A stretch of DNA of 33,400 nucleotides, taken from the NCBI GenBank assembly GCA_026702755.1, contig JAPPBX010000062.1, forward strand, positions 1 to 33,400, given 5' to 3'. Under the pieces are notes generated by a model that ran no database searches, had not been told where the DNA came from, and saw only the letters and a program-made list of their open reading frames with translations. Within the stretch, counting starts at the first letter, position 1; each line of letters begins with the position of its first letter. Made by a program: the position numbers and the translations under genes. This document shows positions 24,170 through 31,190 of this stretch, in pieces. The DNA is from Candidatus Poribacteria bacterium. Lineage in GTDB: Bacteria; Poribacteria; WGA-4E; WGA-3G.

Positions 24170-26038
24170 TTACTTCATTAGCCACATTTTCCGAACGCTG
24201 TGGGTATCGCCTGCCCGGAACTGGTAAAAATAGATACCACTGGCGACAGTTTCCCCAACGCGATTTTTGCCATCCCAATAAAGCACCTTTTCACCGTGAG
24301 GCTGATGCCCAAGGTCAAAGTTCCGAATCAATTCACCATTTTGGGAATAGATTGAAATCTGAACATCAGTGGACTCGAAAAGTCGGTATGGAATCCACGT
24401 TTCAGGATTAAATGGATTGGGATAGTTCTGAAAGACCTCTGCAGCTTTCACCTTTCCCCATACCGTGCGCTGTTTCCCAGTGGGTTCAACGGCTACCGTT
24501 ACTGTTCCACCCTCAACGAAAGTAAAAAGGGTTTTATTCCGCTTCGGGAGTGAGAGGTCATGATAAGTGTCTACAGTGCCGGAGGGCCACACCAAGGTGA
24601 CAGAATCAATTTGATAAGCGGATGAGAGCCCGAATTCAAGCTCTAAACTATCGCCACCCAAGAAACCTGTACCGCAGATTAACTCTTGTGTCTGAACAAG
24701 GTTGTCGGTTACCACGGTGACTCTGGTGCCGATACCGTCGCGGTTGCTTTTTGTTCCGCGCAATCGAAACTTCGTCCAAGTCCTATCTGACTTTTCGGGA
24801 AACCATGTATTTGGGTTGACATCGTTCTGAAGAAGAGTATTACCCGTGTTACTGACGATATAAAAATCGACATCGCCATCGTTATCAAAATCACCAGCGG
24901 TTGCACCGCGTGCGACAGCATCAACCGTGACGTTGAGTGCGTCTGCACGGTCAACAAATTGTCCGTTCTGATTGTGATAGAGGCGATTACGATTTGTTTT
25001 CTGTGAATTATCAACATCCCCATTGACAACGTATAAGTCGCGAAAACCGTCGTTATCGTAATCAACAAAACTGGCGTACCACCCTACGCCTTCGTTTGCG
25101 ACACCAACAGCCTCAGCGACGTTAGTGAAGGTGCCATCGCCGTTATTACGCCAGAGGAGATCGGCATCATAGTTGGTGATGAAAAAGTCTAAGTCGGTGT
25201 CGTTATCATAGTCTCCGACGCAGAGTCCCATCGCACCTGTCGGTTTCCCGTTGATTTGGGTTACGATGCCGGATTGTTCCGAAACATCCTGAAATGTTCC
25301 ATCGCCCCTATTTCGATAGAGTTTATCGGGACCGTGGTCATTCGCAACGAACAGGTCCGCCCAAGTGTCGTTGTTATAATCAAAGAAGATAGCACCCCAA
25401 GCGATGCCATCATCGGCGACACCAGCGGCTTGCGTCACCTCTTCAAAGGTGCCGTCCCCTCGGTTTCGATAGAGAACGTTGGTTTTGGAAGCGGGATTTG
25501 GGTTTAAAAGGGATGGTGCTCGCCCCCAATTGGCAATGTAGATGTCAAGCCATCCATCGTGATCATAATCAGCGATTACGGGACCAGTGCCGTGTTTCTC
25601 GTCACCGACACCTGCTCGCTGTGTTACATCCGTGAAAGTGCCATCTCCATTATTGTGATAGAGATAATTGGGACCCGCGCACGTAACATAAAGGTCGCGC
25701 CACCCATCATTGTTGTAGTCAAACCAGACGCATCCACGTCCTCTTGGCGTGTTTGCAACCCCTGCCTTGGCGGCTACGTCCGTGAAGGTGCCATCGCCAT
25801 TATTGTGGTAAAGTGCATTGGGTAAACCGCCATCGCCAACAACAAAGATGTCGAGCCAGCAGCCATCGTTATCATAGTCCGCAGCAGCGGTACCGGGTCC
25901 CCACCAAGCCCCGGATTCCGCGTCAACAGGAATTTCACGTTGATAGACATTTGCAGTGAGACTGACATCGGTGAAGGTTGATGCCGCTGCAGTGGAAACA
26001 CCAAAAAGCATCAGAAAAATAATCAGACGGTACTGCAT
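24170..26038 (-). CDS. secreted FG-GAP/UnbV protein with C-terminal sorting-like domain
   Basis: 622 aa. Signal peptide at 1-20 (QYRLIIFLMLFGVSTAAAS). Residues about 20-400 carry FG-GAP/VCBS blades (for example NGDGTFTDVAAKAGV, DYDNDGCWLDIFVVGDGG), each with calcium-loop-like DYDxDxxxDxxV, as in the ASPIC/UnbV family. Residues about 400-500 match the ASPIC_UnbV domain (SNRDGIGTRVTVVTDN). The end (QNYPNPFNPETWIPYRL, then SGIYFYQFRAG) is a FlgD-Ig/sorting-like domain. The product is likely exported and surface-associated. It follows the beta-sandwich protein by 15 bp in the same operon. Confidence 0.9.
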   Translation of the reverse strand: MQYRLIIFLMLFGVSTAAASTFTDVSLTANVYQREIPVDAESGAWWGPGTAAADYDNDGCWLDIFVVGDGGLPNALYHNNGDGTFTDVAAKAGVANTPRGRGCVWFDYNNDGWRDLYVTCAGPNYLYHNNGDGTFTDVTQRAGVGDEKHGTGPVIADYDHDGWLDIYIANWGRAPSLLNPNPASKTNVLYRNRGDGTFEEVTQAAGVADDGIAWGAIFFDYNNDTWADLFVANDHGPDKLYRNRGDGTFQDVSEQSGIVTQINGKPTGAMGLCVGDYDNDTDLDFFITNYDADLLWRNNGDGTFTNVAEAVGVANEGVGWYASFVDYDNDGFRDLYVVNGDVDNSQKTNRNRLYHNQNGQFVDRADALNVTVDAVARGATAGDFDNDGDVDFYIVSNTGNTLLQNDVNPNTWFPEKSDRTWTKFRLRGTKSNRDGIGTRVTVVTDNLVQTQELICGTGFLGGDSLELEFGLSSAYQIDSVTLVWPSGTVDTYHDLSLPKRNKTLFTFVEGGTVTVAVEPTGKQRTVWGKVKAAEVFQNYPNPFNPETWIPYRLFESTDVQISIYSQNGELIRNFDLGHQPHGEKVLYWDGKNRVGETVASGIYFYQFRAGDTHSVRKMWLMK

Positions 26039-26053
26039 AAACGTTGTCCACTC

Positions 26054-26842
26054 TTAATACTGGGTTTTTACTGCCGCCCAAGTTGTTGTCACTTTTCCAC
26101 CGGGTTCAACAGGGAAAGGATTTAGATTATCATTGAAATATTCGTATTCGACCTCCAGGCTCCCTGTGCCTGCAGCAACACCGGCATAAATTCCAAGCCA
26201 CAAGGGAGGTGTCAGCTCAAAATCCCCTTGTCCGATATCCATCCAATCCTTATCTTCTGCTGCTTTATACCAAGCGGTGTATGTATCGCCCTCTTTTTTG
26301 AGTCTGAGCGACATTTCGATGTCCCCCCAATCCCCAAATCGCCATTGGATATCAGGCGGTCCCATTCCAGCTTGCTTGGTTTGATACTGGATATGACCTT
26401 TCGCTGCTGCATCCCGCGACCAGAATTTAATAGTTACCCAATTATCGTCCTTCGGGCTTTTTACGACCAATCCATTCACACCAGAACTGGTATCCCATTT
26501 AGCAAAGAAGTGGGTTTCGACATCAAACATATCTGTGTCAGTTTCCTGATACAGGAAATGTGACATATCGTTTGCCCAGAGATTCCGGTTCGGTTCGCTG
26601 TCAATATACAAAAAATTTTCACGTGTTTTACCGACATCCCATTTCGGGGGTTCGTTTTGCCATTTCCAATTGGGATTCTGTAATTTGCCCTTCTCAAACG
26701 GATCACCGAATGAATCTGCGGCGACTGCAACGCCACCGAAAAGGAAAACGAGAAGACATACACTTACACTATATTTCAGAATTTTTTCAAATTTTGGCGT
26801 AGTTTGTGAGCCAAAAATTGTTGTTAAAAGTCGGATTTGCAT
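26054..26842 (-). CDS. secreted beta-sandwich (DUF1349/concanavalin-like) protein
   Basis: 262 aa. A long basic N-terminus leads to a hydrophobic signal segment (KYSVSVCLLVFLFGGVAVA) with cleavage near VAAD. The rest is rich in aromatic and beta-strand patterns (PNWKWQNEPPKWDVG, FFAKWDTSSGVNGLVVKSP, WLGIYAGVAAGTGSLEVEY) as in DUF1349/laminin-G-like jelly-roll folds, often carbohydrate-binding. AGGAGG lies 14 nt before the ATG, which is long. A good promoter lies upstream at 26870-26898. It heads a probable operon with the FG-GAP gene. Ligand unknown. Confidence 0.75.
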   Translation of the reverse strand: MQIRLLTTIFGSQTTPKFEKILKYSVSVCLLVFLFGGVAVAADSFGDPFEKGKLQNPNWKWQNEPPKWDVGKTRENFLYIDSEPNRNLWANDMSHFLYQETDTDMFDVETHFFAKWDTSSGVNGLVVKSPKDDNWVTIKFWSRDAAAKGHIQYQTKQAGMGPPDIQWRFGDWGDIEMSLRLKKEGDTYTAWYKAAEDKDWMDIGQGDFELTPPLWLGIYAGVAAGTGSLEVEYEYFNDNLNPFPVEPGGKVTTTWAAVKTQY

Positions 26843-26869
26843 AAATTTATTTGTAACCTCCTACCCTTA

Positions 26870-26898
26870 ATTTTAAAGTAGATTGCTGAGATTGTCAA
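26870..26898 (-). promoter_or_regulatory. sigma70-type promoter for the secreted-protein operon
   Basis: On the minus strand TTGACA (26893-26898), a 17-nt spacer and TAAAAT (26870-26875). It is about 28 bp upstream of the DUF1349-like gene's start. Confidence 0.65.
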
Positions 26899-27014
26899 GG
26901 GAAATTGGAGGGTAAGCAGGGGAACACCCTTCATAGAAAAACTGAAGGGAAATGGGAAATCAAATGTTATTGGGGCGGGTGCGGGCACGATATGATTTAG
27001 AGTTTCCGGACATT

Positions 27015-27431
27015 TTAATCTCGCTTTATGCCAACGACCACATTCTCAGAAGACACATCCTCCGGGATGACGACAAAAATCTTTCCAGATTCACAGTTTT
27101 CGCTCTGTTTTTTCAGATATTCCGATATTTCACTGGCATCAAGGAGAACCGCACCATCGGCAGCAGCGTCTGGTGTAGGTCCAAGTGGGGTACCAAACTT
27201 TCGCACCCATTTGAAGACGGTACTCGGTGAGACCGAGAACATTCGAGCGATTGTGCTTATAGAAATCCCGCGGCAGTATAGGAAAACCGCTAAAGCTCTC
27301 TGCCACGGCGGTCTCCCACGAGAGGTAAGTCGCGTAAACTGAAAGCCACAAGCTTTACACTTATAGCGTTGGCTGCCTCTGGCTTTCCCATTTTTGACAG
27401 CATCTTCCCGTTTGCAACGCGGACAGTTCAT
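27015..27431 (-). CDS. IS1-like zinc-ribbon/HTH transposase, truncated
   Basis: About 139 aa from the ATG at 27431, with GGAGG about 9 nt upstream; a longer ORF starts at 27479. The N-terminus is a zinc ribbon (CPRCKREDAVKNGK, GSQRYKCKACGFQF) and residues about 50-85 form a helix-turn-helix (ISISTIARMFSVSPSTVFKW), as in IS1-type InsA. The following VLLDASEISEYLKKQ resembles the beginning of the DDE domain of InsB, but the protein ends soon after, and the remaining DDE acidic residues are missing. It is either a broken IS1-family transposase or a domesticated DNA-binding derivative. It has its own promoter-like sequence. No flanking inverted repeats were recognised. Confidence 0.6.
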   Translation of the reverse strand: MNCPRCKREDAVKNGKARGSQRYKCKACGFQFTRLTSRGRPPWQRALAVFLYCRGISISTIARMFSVSPSTVFKWVRKFGTPLGPTPDAAADGAVLLDASEISEYLKKQSENCESGKIFVVIPEDVSSENVVVGIKRD

Positions 27432-27469
27432 CACGAAGTACCTCCCCTTACAAAATGTGATTAACAAAA

Positions 27470-27498
27470 AGTATACCATAAAAATTATTACGATGCAA
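27470..27498 (-). promoter_or_regulatory. promoter for the IS1-like gene
   Basis: On the minus strand TTGCAT (27493-27498), a 17-nt spacer and TATACT (27470-27475), 38 bp before the ATG at 27431. Confidence 0.5.
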
Positions 27499-27766
27499 CA
27501 AACTCAGTTTTAGGTTAGGACTTTCTGAAACCTCGTCAGCGGTGTGCCAAGCAGATAAATGGTTACATACTCTAAGGAAACCTACAGAAAATTTTCCTTG
27601 TTATTTTTTTCTGCATCTTATATTATATGTTTAGGTGGAGTTCGTAAGCCAATATCAGAAAAAGAAGGCGAATCTCTTTCAAACAGAGGGTTGCAGGTCC
27701 CCATCAGAACTTTAGTAGGAGCCACTGTGCTCGCGACGCGCCCAGCGCGTAAAGGAGAATACAATT
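27499..27766. other. intergenic region before the second Gfo/Idh gene
   Basis: No supported gene. It is AT-rich at first, then contains TAGTAGGAGCCACTGTGCTCGCGAC (read here as two pieces, TAGTAGGAGCCACT and GTGCTCGCGAC) at about 27714-27738, which resembles the arms of the dispersed TAGGGGCGAGG-type hairpins. AAAGGAG just before the next ATG is a strong RBS. Confidence 0.5.
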
Positions 27767-28786
27767 ATGGCAGGGAAACTGAAAGTTGCAGCAGTTGGGT
27801 GCGGTGGCATTGGCCGCCTTCATCAACTGGGTTATCTTCAGCATCCGGGTGCGGAATTGGTAGCAGTGTGCGACATAGATACCGCTAAAGCAGAGGCACG
27901 TGCTAAAGAACTCGGCGTCGCGAATTGGTACCCCTCCATCCAAGAGATGCTCGCGCATGAAGAGTGCGACCTTGTAGACGTTGTAACTGCTGACTATCTG
28001 CGCTTTGAACCCGTAATGGAATGTCTGGAGGCAGGCAAACACGTTATCTCCGAAAAACCTCTGTCCCTCTATATCAACGAAGCAGAAGAAATGGTCGCGA
28101 AGGCTGAAGAAAAGGGTGTACACCTCGCTATTGATTACAACCGCCGGTTCGCACCGGGGTATGTCCAAGCGCGGAAATGGTTCGACGCGGGGATTATCGG
28201 GCAAACTTATTACTTAGATATGAAATTATCTCAAGGGGGACCCGCCTCAACATGGAAGGGAGAATATTACCTTCTCTACGAACTCGAAACCCATGCGATC
28301 GACTTGCTTCGATGGTTCGGCGGTGAGATTGTTGCTGTCTGCGCGCAAATGGCGAAACCACGGGAAAATGAGGTACGCGAAGGTGAAGACGCATGTTATA
28401 CCAGCATGGCCATCTCCTGCCGCTACGAAACGGAAGTCGTTGCTACGTTGATGGCGAGTTGGGATAGTGACTTCATCCATCCAATTGAACGTCTTGAAAT
28501 CTGCGGCTCTGATGGCGAAATCGTCGTTGATAATGTCCTGACACGCGCAACCTTGATGAGACGGGACAATCAGGTCGTTGAAGAATACCGTCCCTCTATT
28601 TTTAGAGCCGAACAACTTGCATTTGATGGAACATTTGCCTTACGGATGGCTGCGCTTGTCGATGACTTACTCGCCGACCGCTCCCCCGCCCCAACAGGGA
28701 AAGACGGTTTGCAAGCGTTACGAATTACCGAAGCCATTGTAGAATCATGGAAAGAAAAACGGGAAGTTGAGGTTAAAATCGACTAA
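27767..28786 (+). CDS. Gfo/Idh/MocA-family oxidoreductase
   Basis: 339 aa, ATG with AAAGGAG upstream. Rossmann motif VAAVGCGGIGRLHQLGYLQH, adenine-ribose Asp in VAVCDIDTAKA, catalytic Lys in HVISEKPLSLY, and a C-terminal domain with AIDYNRRFAPGYVQARKWFD and ETHAIDLLRWFGGE. NAD(P)-dependent sugar or polyol oxidoreductase of unknown substrate. It is not closely related to the copy at 19803, so the two are probably different enzymes. The IS200/IS605-like element begins only a few bases after its stop, so it may have lost a downstream neighbour. Confidence 0.92.
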   Translation: MAGKLKVAAVGCGGIGRLHQLGYLQHPGAELVAVCDIDTAKAEARAKELGVANWYPSIQEMLAHEECDLVDVVTADYLRFEPVMECLEAGKHVISEKPLSLYINEAEEMVAKAEEKGVHLAIDYNRRFAPGYVQARKWFDAGIIGQTYYLDMKLSQGGPASTWKGEYYLLYELETHAIDLLRWFGGEIVAVCAQMAKPRENEVREGEDACYTSMAISCRYETEVVATLMASWDSDFIHPIERLEICGSDGEIVVDNVLTRATLMRRDNQVVEEYRPSIFRAEQLAFDGTFALRMAALVDDLLADRSPAPTGKDGLQALRITEAIVESWKEKREVEVKID

Positions 28787-28801
28787 CAATGCGTGATACC
28801 A

Positions 28802-28916
28802 CCCACACGCTAAAGCGTGGGGCTTCGGCTTCGTAGCGACTGCGGTTTTCTCAAAGAGTCCACCGTCTTATTTTCGCTCCACCAGCAGGCAATTCCCTGA
28901 AACTCTGAAACGAGTC
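28802..28916 (-). repeat. right end (RE) hairpin and candidate omega-RNA region
   Basis: CACGC-TAAA-GCGTG with outer CCC/GGG lies 95 bp beyond the tnpB stop. In known TnpB systems the guide-carrying RNA is transcribed over the 3' end of tnpB and the RE, with the guide just outside the element; here that would begin inside or next to the 3' end of the Gfo/Idh gene. The RNA itself is inferred from family knowledge. Confidence 0.55.
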
Positions 28917-30044
28917 TCAGGCATATCGTGCGGAAACTTTCACGGGTATCCCTGCCTGCAATATGTTTATCGCAGCGTTGATGTCTCGGTCATGGTGTGA
29001 ACCACATTCGGGGCATGTCCACTGCCTATCAGAGAGAGAAAGATTTTCGTTTCTATGTCCACAATCGGCACACGGCTTTGTTGTCGCCGTCCACTGTCCG
29101 ATTTGAACAAACTGACGCTTATGTTTTTGACACTTATATCGCAATATCTCAACAAACTGGTAGAACGCAAGATCGGAGACTTTCCGTCCCCAGAGGCGTT
29201 TCATGCCGTCAAGGTTCAAGGTTTCAAGAATGATGGTATCAAACTTCTCGCAAAGTTTGCTTGCCAATTGCCAATGAAAGTCTTTGCGTTGGTTGGCAAC
29301 TTTGCGATAGAGTCGTGCGAGGTCACGGACGCTCTGCCACCAGCCGTTAGAACCTTTAACCTTTCGGGAAAGACTTTTGTTGAGAGACCGAAGTTTCTTC
29401 AAGGACTGTTTCAACGGTTGTGGGTGTTGTATCTTTTCACCCGTGCTAAGCGTCAAATATGCGTCTTTCATACCGAAGTCTGCCCCAACACTCTGACCCG
29501 TCGTTGGCAGCGGTTTTGTTTCTACAAAATCGGTTATCAGATAAAGCCAATAGTCGCCGCAAGCGTCGCGCTTTATCGTGATACGACTGATATTCCCATG
29601 AAACTCACGGTGCTTATGGAACGCATACGCCACTTTATCATGTCGCCATTTCCCTTTCTCCCATTTTCTGAAGTTGAGGGTGAGGCGATTGTCTTTCAGA
29701 GACCAACCTGCTTGTTTGAGCGTCAAGGATTTGAACCTATGGCGTTTTTTGATCTTCGGCCTGCCACCAAGTTTCTTGAAAAAACGCTCATACGCAAGGT
29801 GTATCCGTTTCAATTCTTCTTGCATAGCTTGACTCGGCAATGCTTTCCAATGTGGATGCGTCGTGCGTTTCAAATCAGTCAAATGTTCACACATCGCAGC
29901 GTGGTTCGCATACGGCAAACCATCTTTATAGCGTTGACGGTGCCACTCATGGAAATACTTATGCACCTGCCACATATCATCAAGCAGATTACCAAGTCGT
30001 ATCAAATTAGATTGATTTCCGAACTTATACTTATACGTTTTCAT
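28917..30044 (-). CDS. tnpB: TnpB, RNA-guided endonuclease of IS200/IS605
   Basis: 375 aa, intact. The RuvC-like nuclease residues are all present: Asp189 in SVGADFGMKDAYL, Glu274 in IILETLNLDGM, and Asp354 in HDRDINAAINI. The zinc ribbon has Cys325/Cys328 (CADCG) and Cys344/Cys347 (CPECG). The N-terminal half is basic (KLGGRPKIKKRHRFKSLTLK), as expected for RNA binding. TnpB proteins cut DNA next to a short TAM, guided by an RNA from the element's right end, and promote element retention. The ATG lacks a close Shine-Dalgarno; AAAGG lies about 20 nt upstream within a structured leader. A consensus promoter is upstream at 30143-30172. No TnpA is nearby. Confidence 0.95.
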   Translation of the reverse strand: MKTYKYKFGNQSNLIRLGNLLDDMWQVHKYFHEWHRQRYKDGLPYANHAAMCEHLTDLKRTTHPHWKALPSQAMQEELKRIHLAYERFFKKLGGRPKIKKRHRFKSLTLKQAGWSLKDNRLTLNFRKWEKGKWRHDKVAYAFHKHREFHGNISRITIKRDACGDYWLYLITDFVETKPLPTTGQSVGADFGMKDAYLTLSTGEKIQHPQPLKQSLKKLRSLNKSLSRKVKGSNGWWQSVRDLARLYRKVANQRKDFHWQLASKLCEKFDTIILETLNLDGMKRLWGRKVSDLAFYQFVEILRYKCQKHKRQFVQIGQWTATTKPCADCGHRNENLSLSDRQWTCPECGSHHDRDINAAINILQAGIPVKVSARYA

Positions 30045-30055
30045 GGTATATCACA

Positions 30056-30136
30056 TATCACACCTTTATCCCCTGCTAAGTGGGACGGCAGACACATTGT
30101 CAAGCGACAATGCTTAGCATGTCTGCCAGTGTGATA
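30056..30136 (-). ncRNA. structured, potentially pseudoknotted tnpB leader RNA
   Basis: Four perfect inverted repeats fill an 81-nt region. A: TATCACAC (30056-30063) with GTGTGATA (30129-30136). B: TGCTAAG (30074-30080) with CTTAGCA (30113-30119). C: GGCAGACA (30087-30094) with TGTCTGCC (30120-30127). D: CATTGTC (30095-30101) with GACAATG (30106-30112), loop AAGC. C and D are directly stacked, and B's right half lies as a 7-nt bulge between D and C, so B crosses C. The predicted transcription start is at one end of A. The only SD-like word (AAAGG) adjoins stem A next to the start codon. Confidence 0.6.
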
Positions 30137-30142
30137 GTATTA

Positions 30143-30172
30143 ATTATACCGCAATTTGACTACAATTGTCAA
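30143..30172 (-). promoter_or_regulatory. consensus sigma70 promoter for tnpB
   Basis: On the minus strand TTGACA (30167-30172), an 18-nt spacer and TATAAT (30143-30148), both perfect consensus. The expected start point is near 30136, the first base of the structured leader. Confidence 0.8.
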
Positions 30173-30197
30173 GTTTATTTTTCAACAATATCCTACG

Positions 30198-30238
30198 CCG
30201 TCTTACATCCCCAAGCTAAAGCAGGGGGCTTTAGACGG
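30198..30238 (-). repeat. left end (LE) hairpin of the IS200/IS605-type element
   Basis: CCGTCT (30198-30203) with AGACGG (30233-30238), and within it CCCC (30209-30212) with GGGG (30224-30227) and GCT/AGC. Its core CCCC...GCTTTAGC...GGGG matches the RE hairpin. From 30239 to 30296 only the RBS region of the next gene was seen. Confidence 0.65.
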
Positions 30239-30296
30239 AAGACAGGTAAACCGTTTCTTACGCAAATCGTTTCTACTTGCAAGGAGGAATGACATC

Positions 30297-30986
30297 ATGA
30301 AACATCAATTGTCTTTTTTAAGAGAAGTTCGTCAGGCACTACTTACGGGTTTTTCACATTCAACGGTGCGAGCGTGTGTTGCGTCGCTCGTTTTCGCACT
30401 CCTTGCAATAAACTGTGGTCCGCCGCCGCAAGGACAGTTCCACGTTCCTGAAACAGCACTCGCCGCTGCTGAGAAGAATGTAACACAGCAAGCAAAAAGG
30501 GACCAAGCGGTCAGTCTACCTGAAAACGCTGTCGTCCATTTACGGGAGCGACCCTATGTCAGAAATGCCTTCAAGGAATCGCCGAACGCAAATAGCAGGG
30601 GTGGACTTGATGATTTCTATGCAAGGACACGTGGCAAGGTGCAGCACGCCGCTATTATCTCTAACTGCTCGCTTGATGTCCTGAAAGCGTTTGTTGCCAA
30701 AGGGTGGATTCCCATTGTAAGAATTCAATTTTCACGAGGGAATGCAGAGATTCTGCCATTGGCTCGTTATAGCGATCAGTCAAACGAAGTATTTTTTCAG
30801 AATCCAGTCAGTCTTTCTGAACGACGATTAAGTTATAAGGATTTTGAGACCACTTGGACGGCGAGTTCTCGGAACAAATGCGTCTTAATCACGCCACAGC
30901 AGCTTTCGGACTTAGATGTTCAGAGAGTATTAGGAAGATATTTACCGAAAGAAGCGTTCCAACAGATCAGTATGAGAAGCCGTTAA
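30297..30986 (+). CDS. probable lipoprotein with degenerate C39-like domain
   Basis: 229 aa, ATG at 30297 chosen because AAGGAGG lies 8 nt upstream; the ORF extends further 5' into the element end but without an RBS. Residues 24-41 are hydrophobic (VASLVFALLAINCGPP), ending at a Cys that could be lipid-modified, though the box (AINC) is not ideal. Residues about 100-225 have the order of a C39-like peptidase domain (SLDVLKAFVAKGWIPIVRI, VFFQNPVSLSERRLSYKDF, ETTW), but the usual catalytic His in a 'HAVLVVGYDD'-type strand is absent (NAEILPLARYSDQ). A noncatalytic binding role is likely. Weak identification. Confidence 0.6.
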   Translation: MKHQLSFLREVRQALLTGFSHSTVRACVASLVFALLAINCGPPPQGQFHVPETALAAAEKNVTQQAKRDQAVSLPENAVVHLRERPYVRNAFKESPNANSRGGLDDFYARTRGKVQHAAIISNCSLDVLKAFVAKGWIPIVRIQFSRGNAEILPLARYSDQSNEVFFQNPVSLSERRLSYKDFETTWTASSRNKCVLITPQQLSDLDVQRVLGRYLPKEAFQQISMRSR

Positions 30987-31035
30987 GAGCGTTTCATTAA
31001 CAGGACTCACGCGGAAAGCGAATATTCGGCTGAAA

Positions 31036-31111
31036 GGATGGAAGGCAGGGAAGGTAGGGAAGGATGGAATCCGCCATCCACGCTTCCACCCTTCCACCCT
31101 TCCAATCTTCC
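31036..31111. repeat. GGAAGG-arm imperfect hairpin upstream of GH127
   Basis: The left arm repeats GGAAGG/GGGAAGG words, and the right arm repeats CTTCCACC/CTTCC with 8-nt period. The apex is GGATGG (31062-31067) and CCATCC (31074-31079). An open frame runs through it, which makes the downstream ORF look longer than the gene is. It is part of the 204-bp gap 30987-31190, which holds no other gene. Confidence 0.6.
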
Positions 31112-31190
31112 GATTCAGCAGGAAAGGAACGGATTTTGCGTAAGTCCTCACTGCGATTCCTCACCATACTACCAGAAAGAGAACCACATT

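Larger units (their letters stand above)
28797..30238 (-). mobile_element. IS200/IS605-type element, TnpB only
   Basis: An intact tnpB is bounded by subterminal hairpins of related sequence. In minus-strand orientation the left end is at 30198-30238 (AAGCCCCCTGCTTTAGC, then TTGGGG, within outer CCGTCT/AGACGG arms) and the right end at 28802-28822 (AAGCCCCACGCTTTAGCG then TGTGGG). No TnpA (Y1 transposase) gene is present, so the element would depend on one elsewhere. Exact cleavage sites were not determined. Confidence 0.7.

Noticed and set aside
27559-27888. 109-aa plus-strand ORF before the second Gfo/Idh gene
   Set aside because: It runs through a repeat-like region and into the next gene in another frame; no RBS and no family.
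29055-30134. 359-aa plus-strand ORF opposite tnpB
   Set aside because: It is the antisense shadow of an intact TnpB with clear nuclease motifs; it has no RBS and no recognisable protein.
31038-31190. N-terminal extension of the GH127 ORF
   Set aside because: It is encoded by the GGAAGG-arm hairpin and has no conserved residues; the GTG at 31191 begins the known fold.
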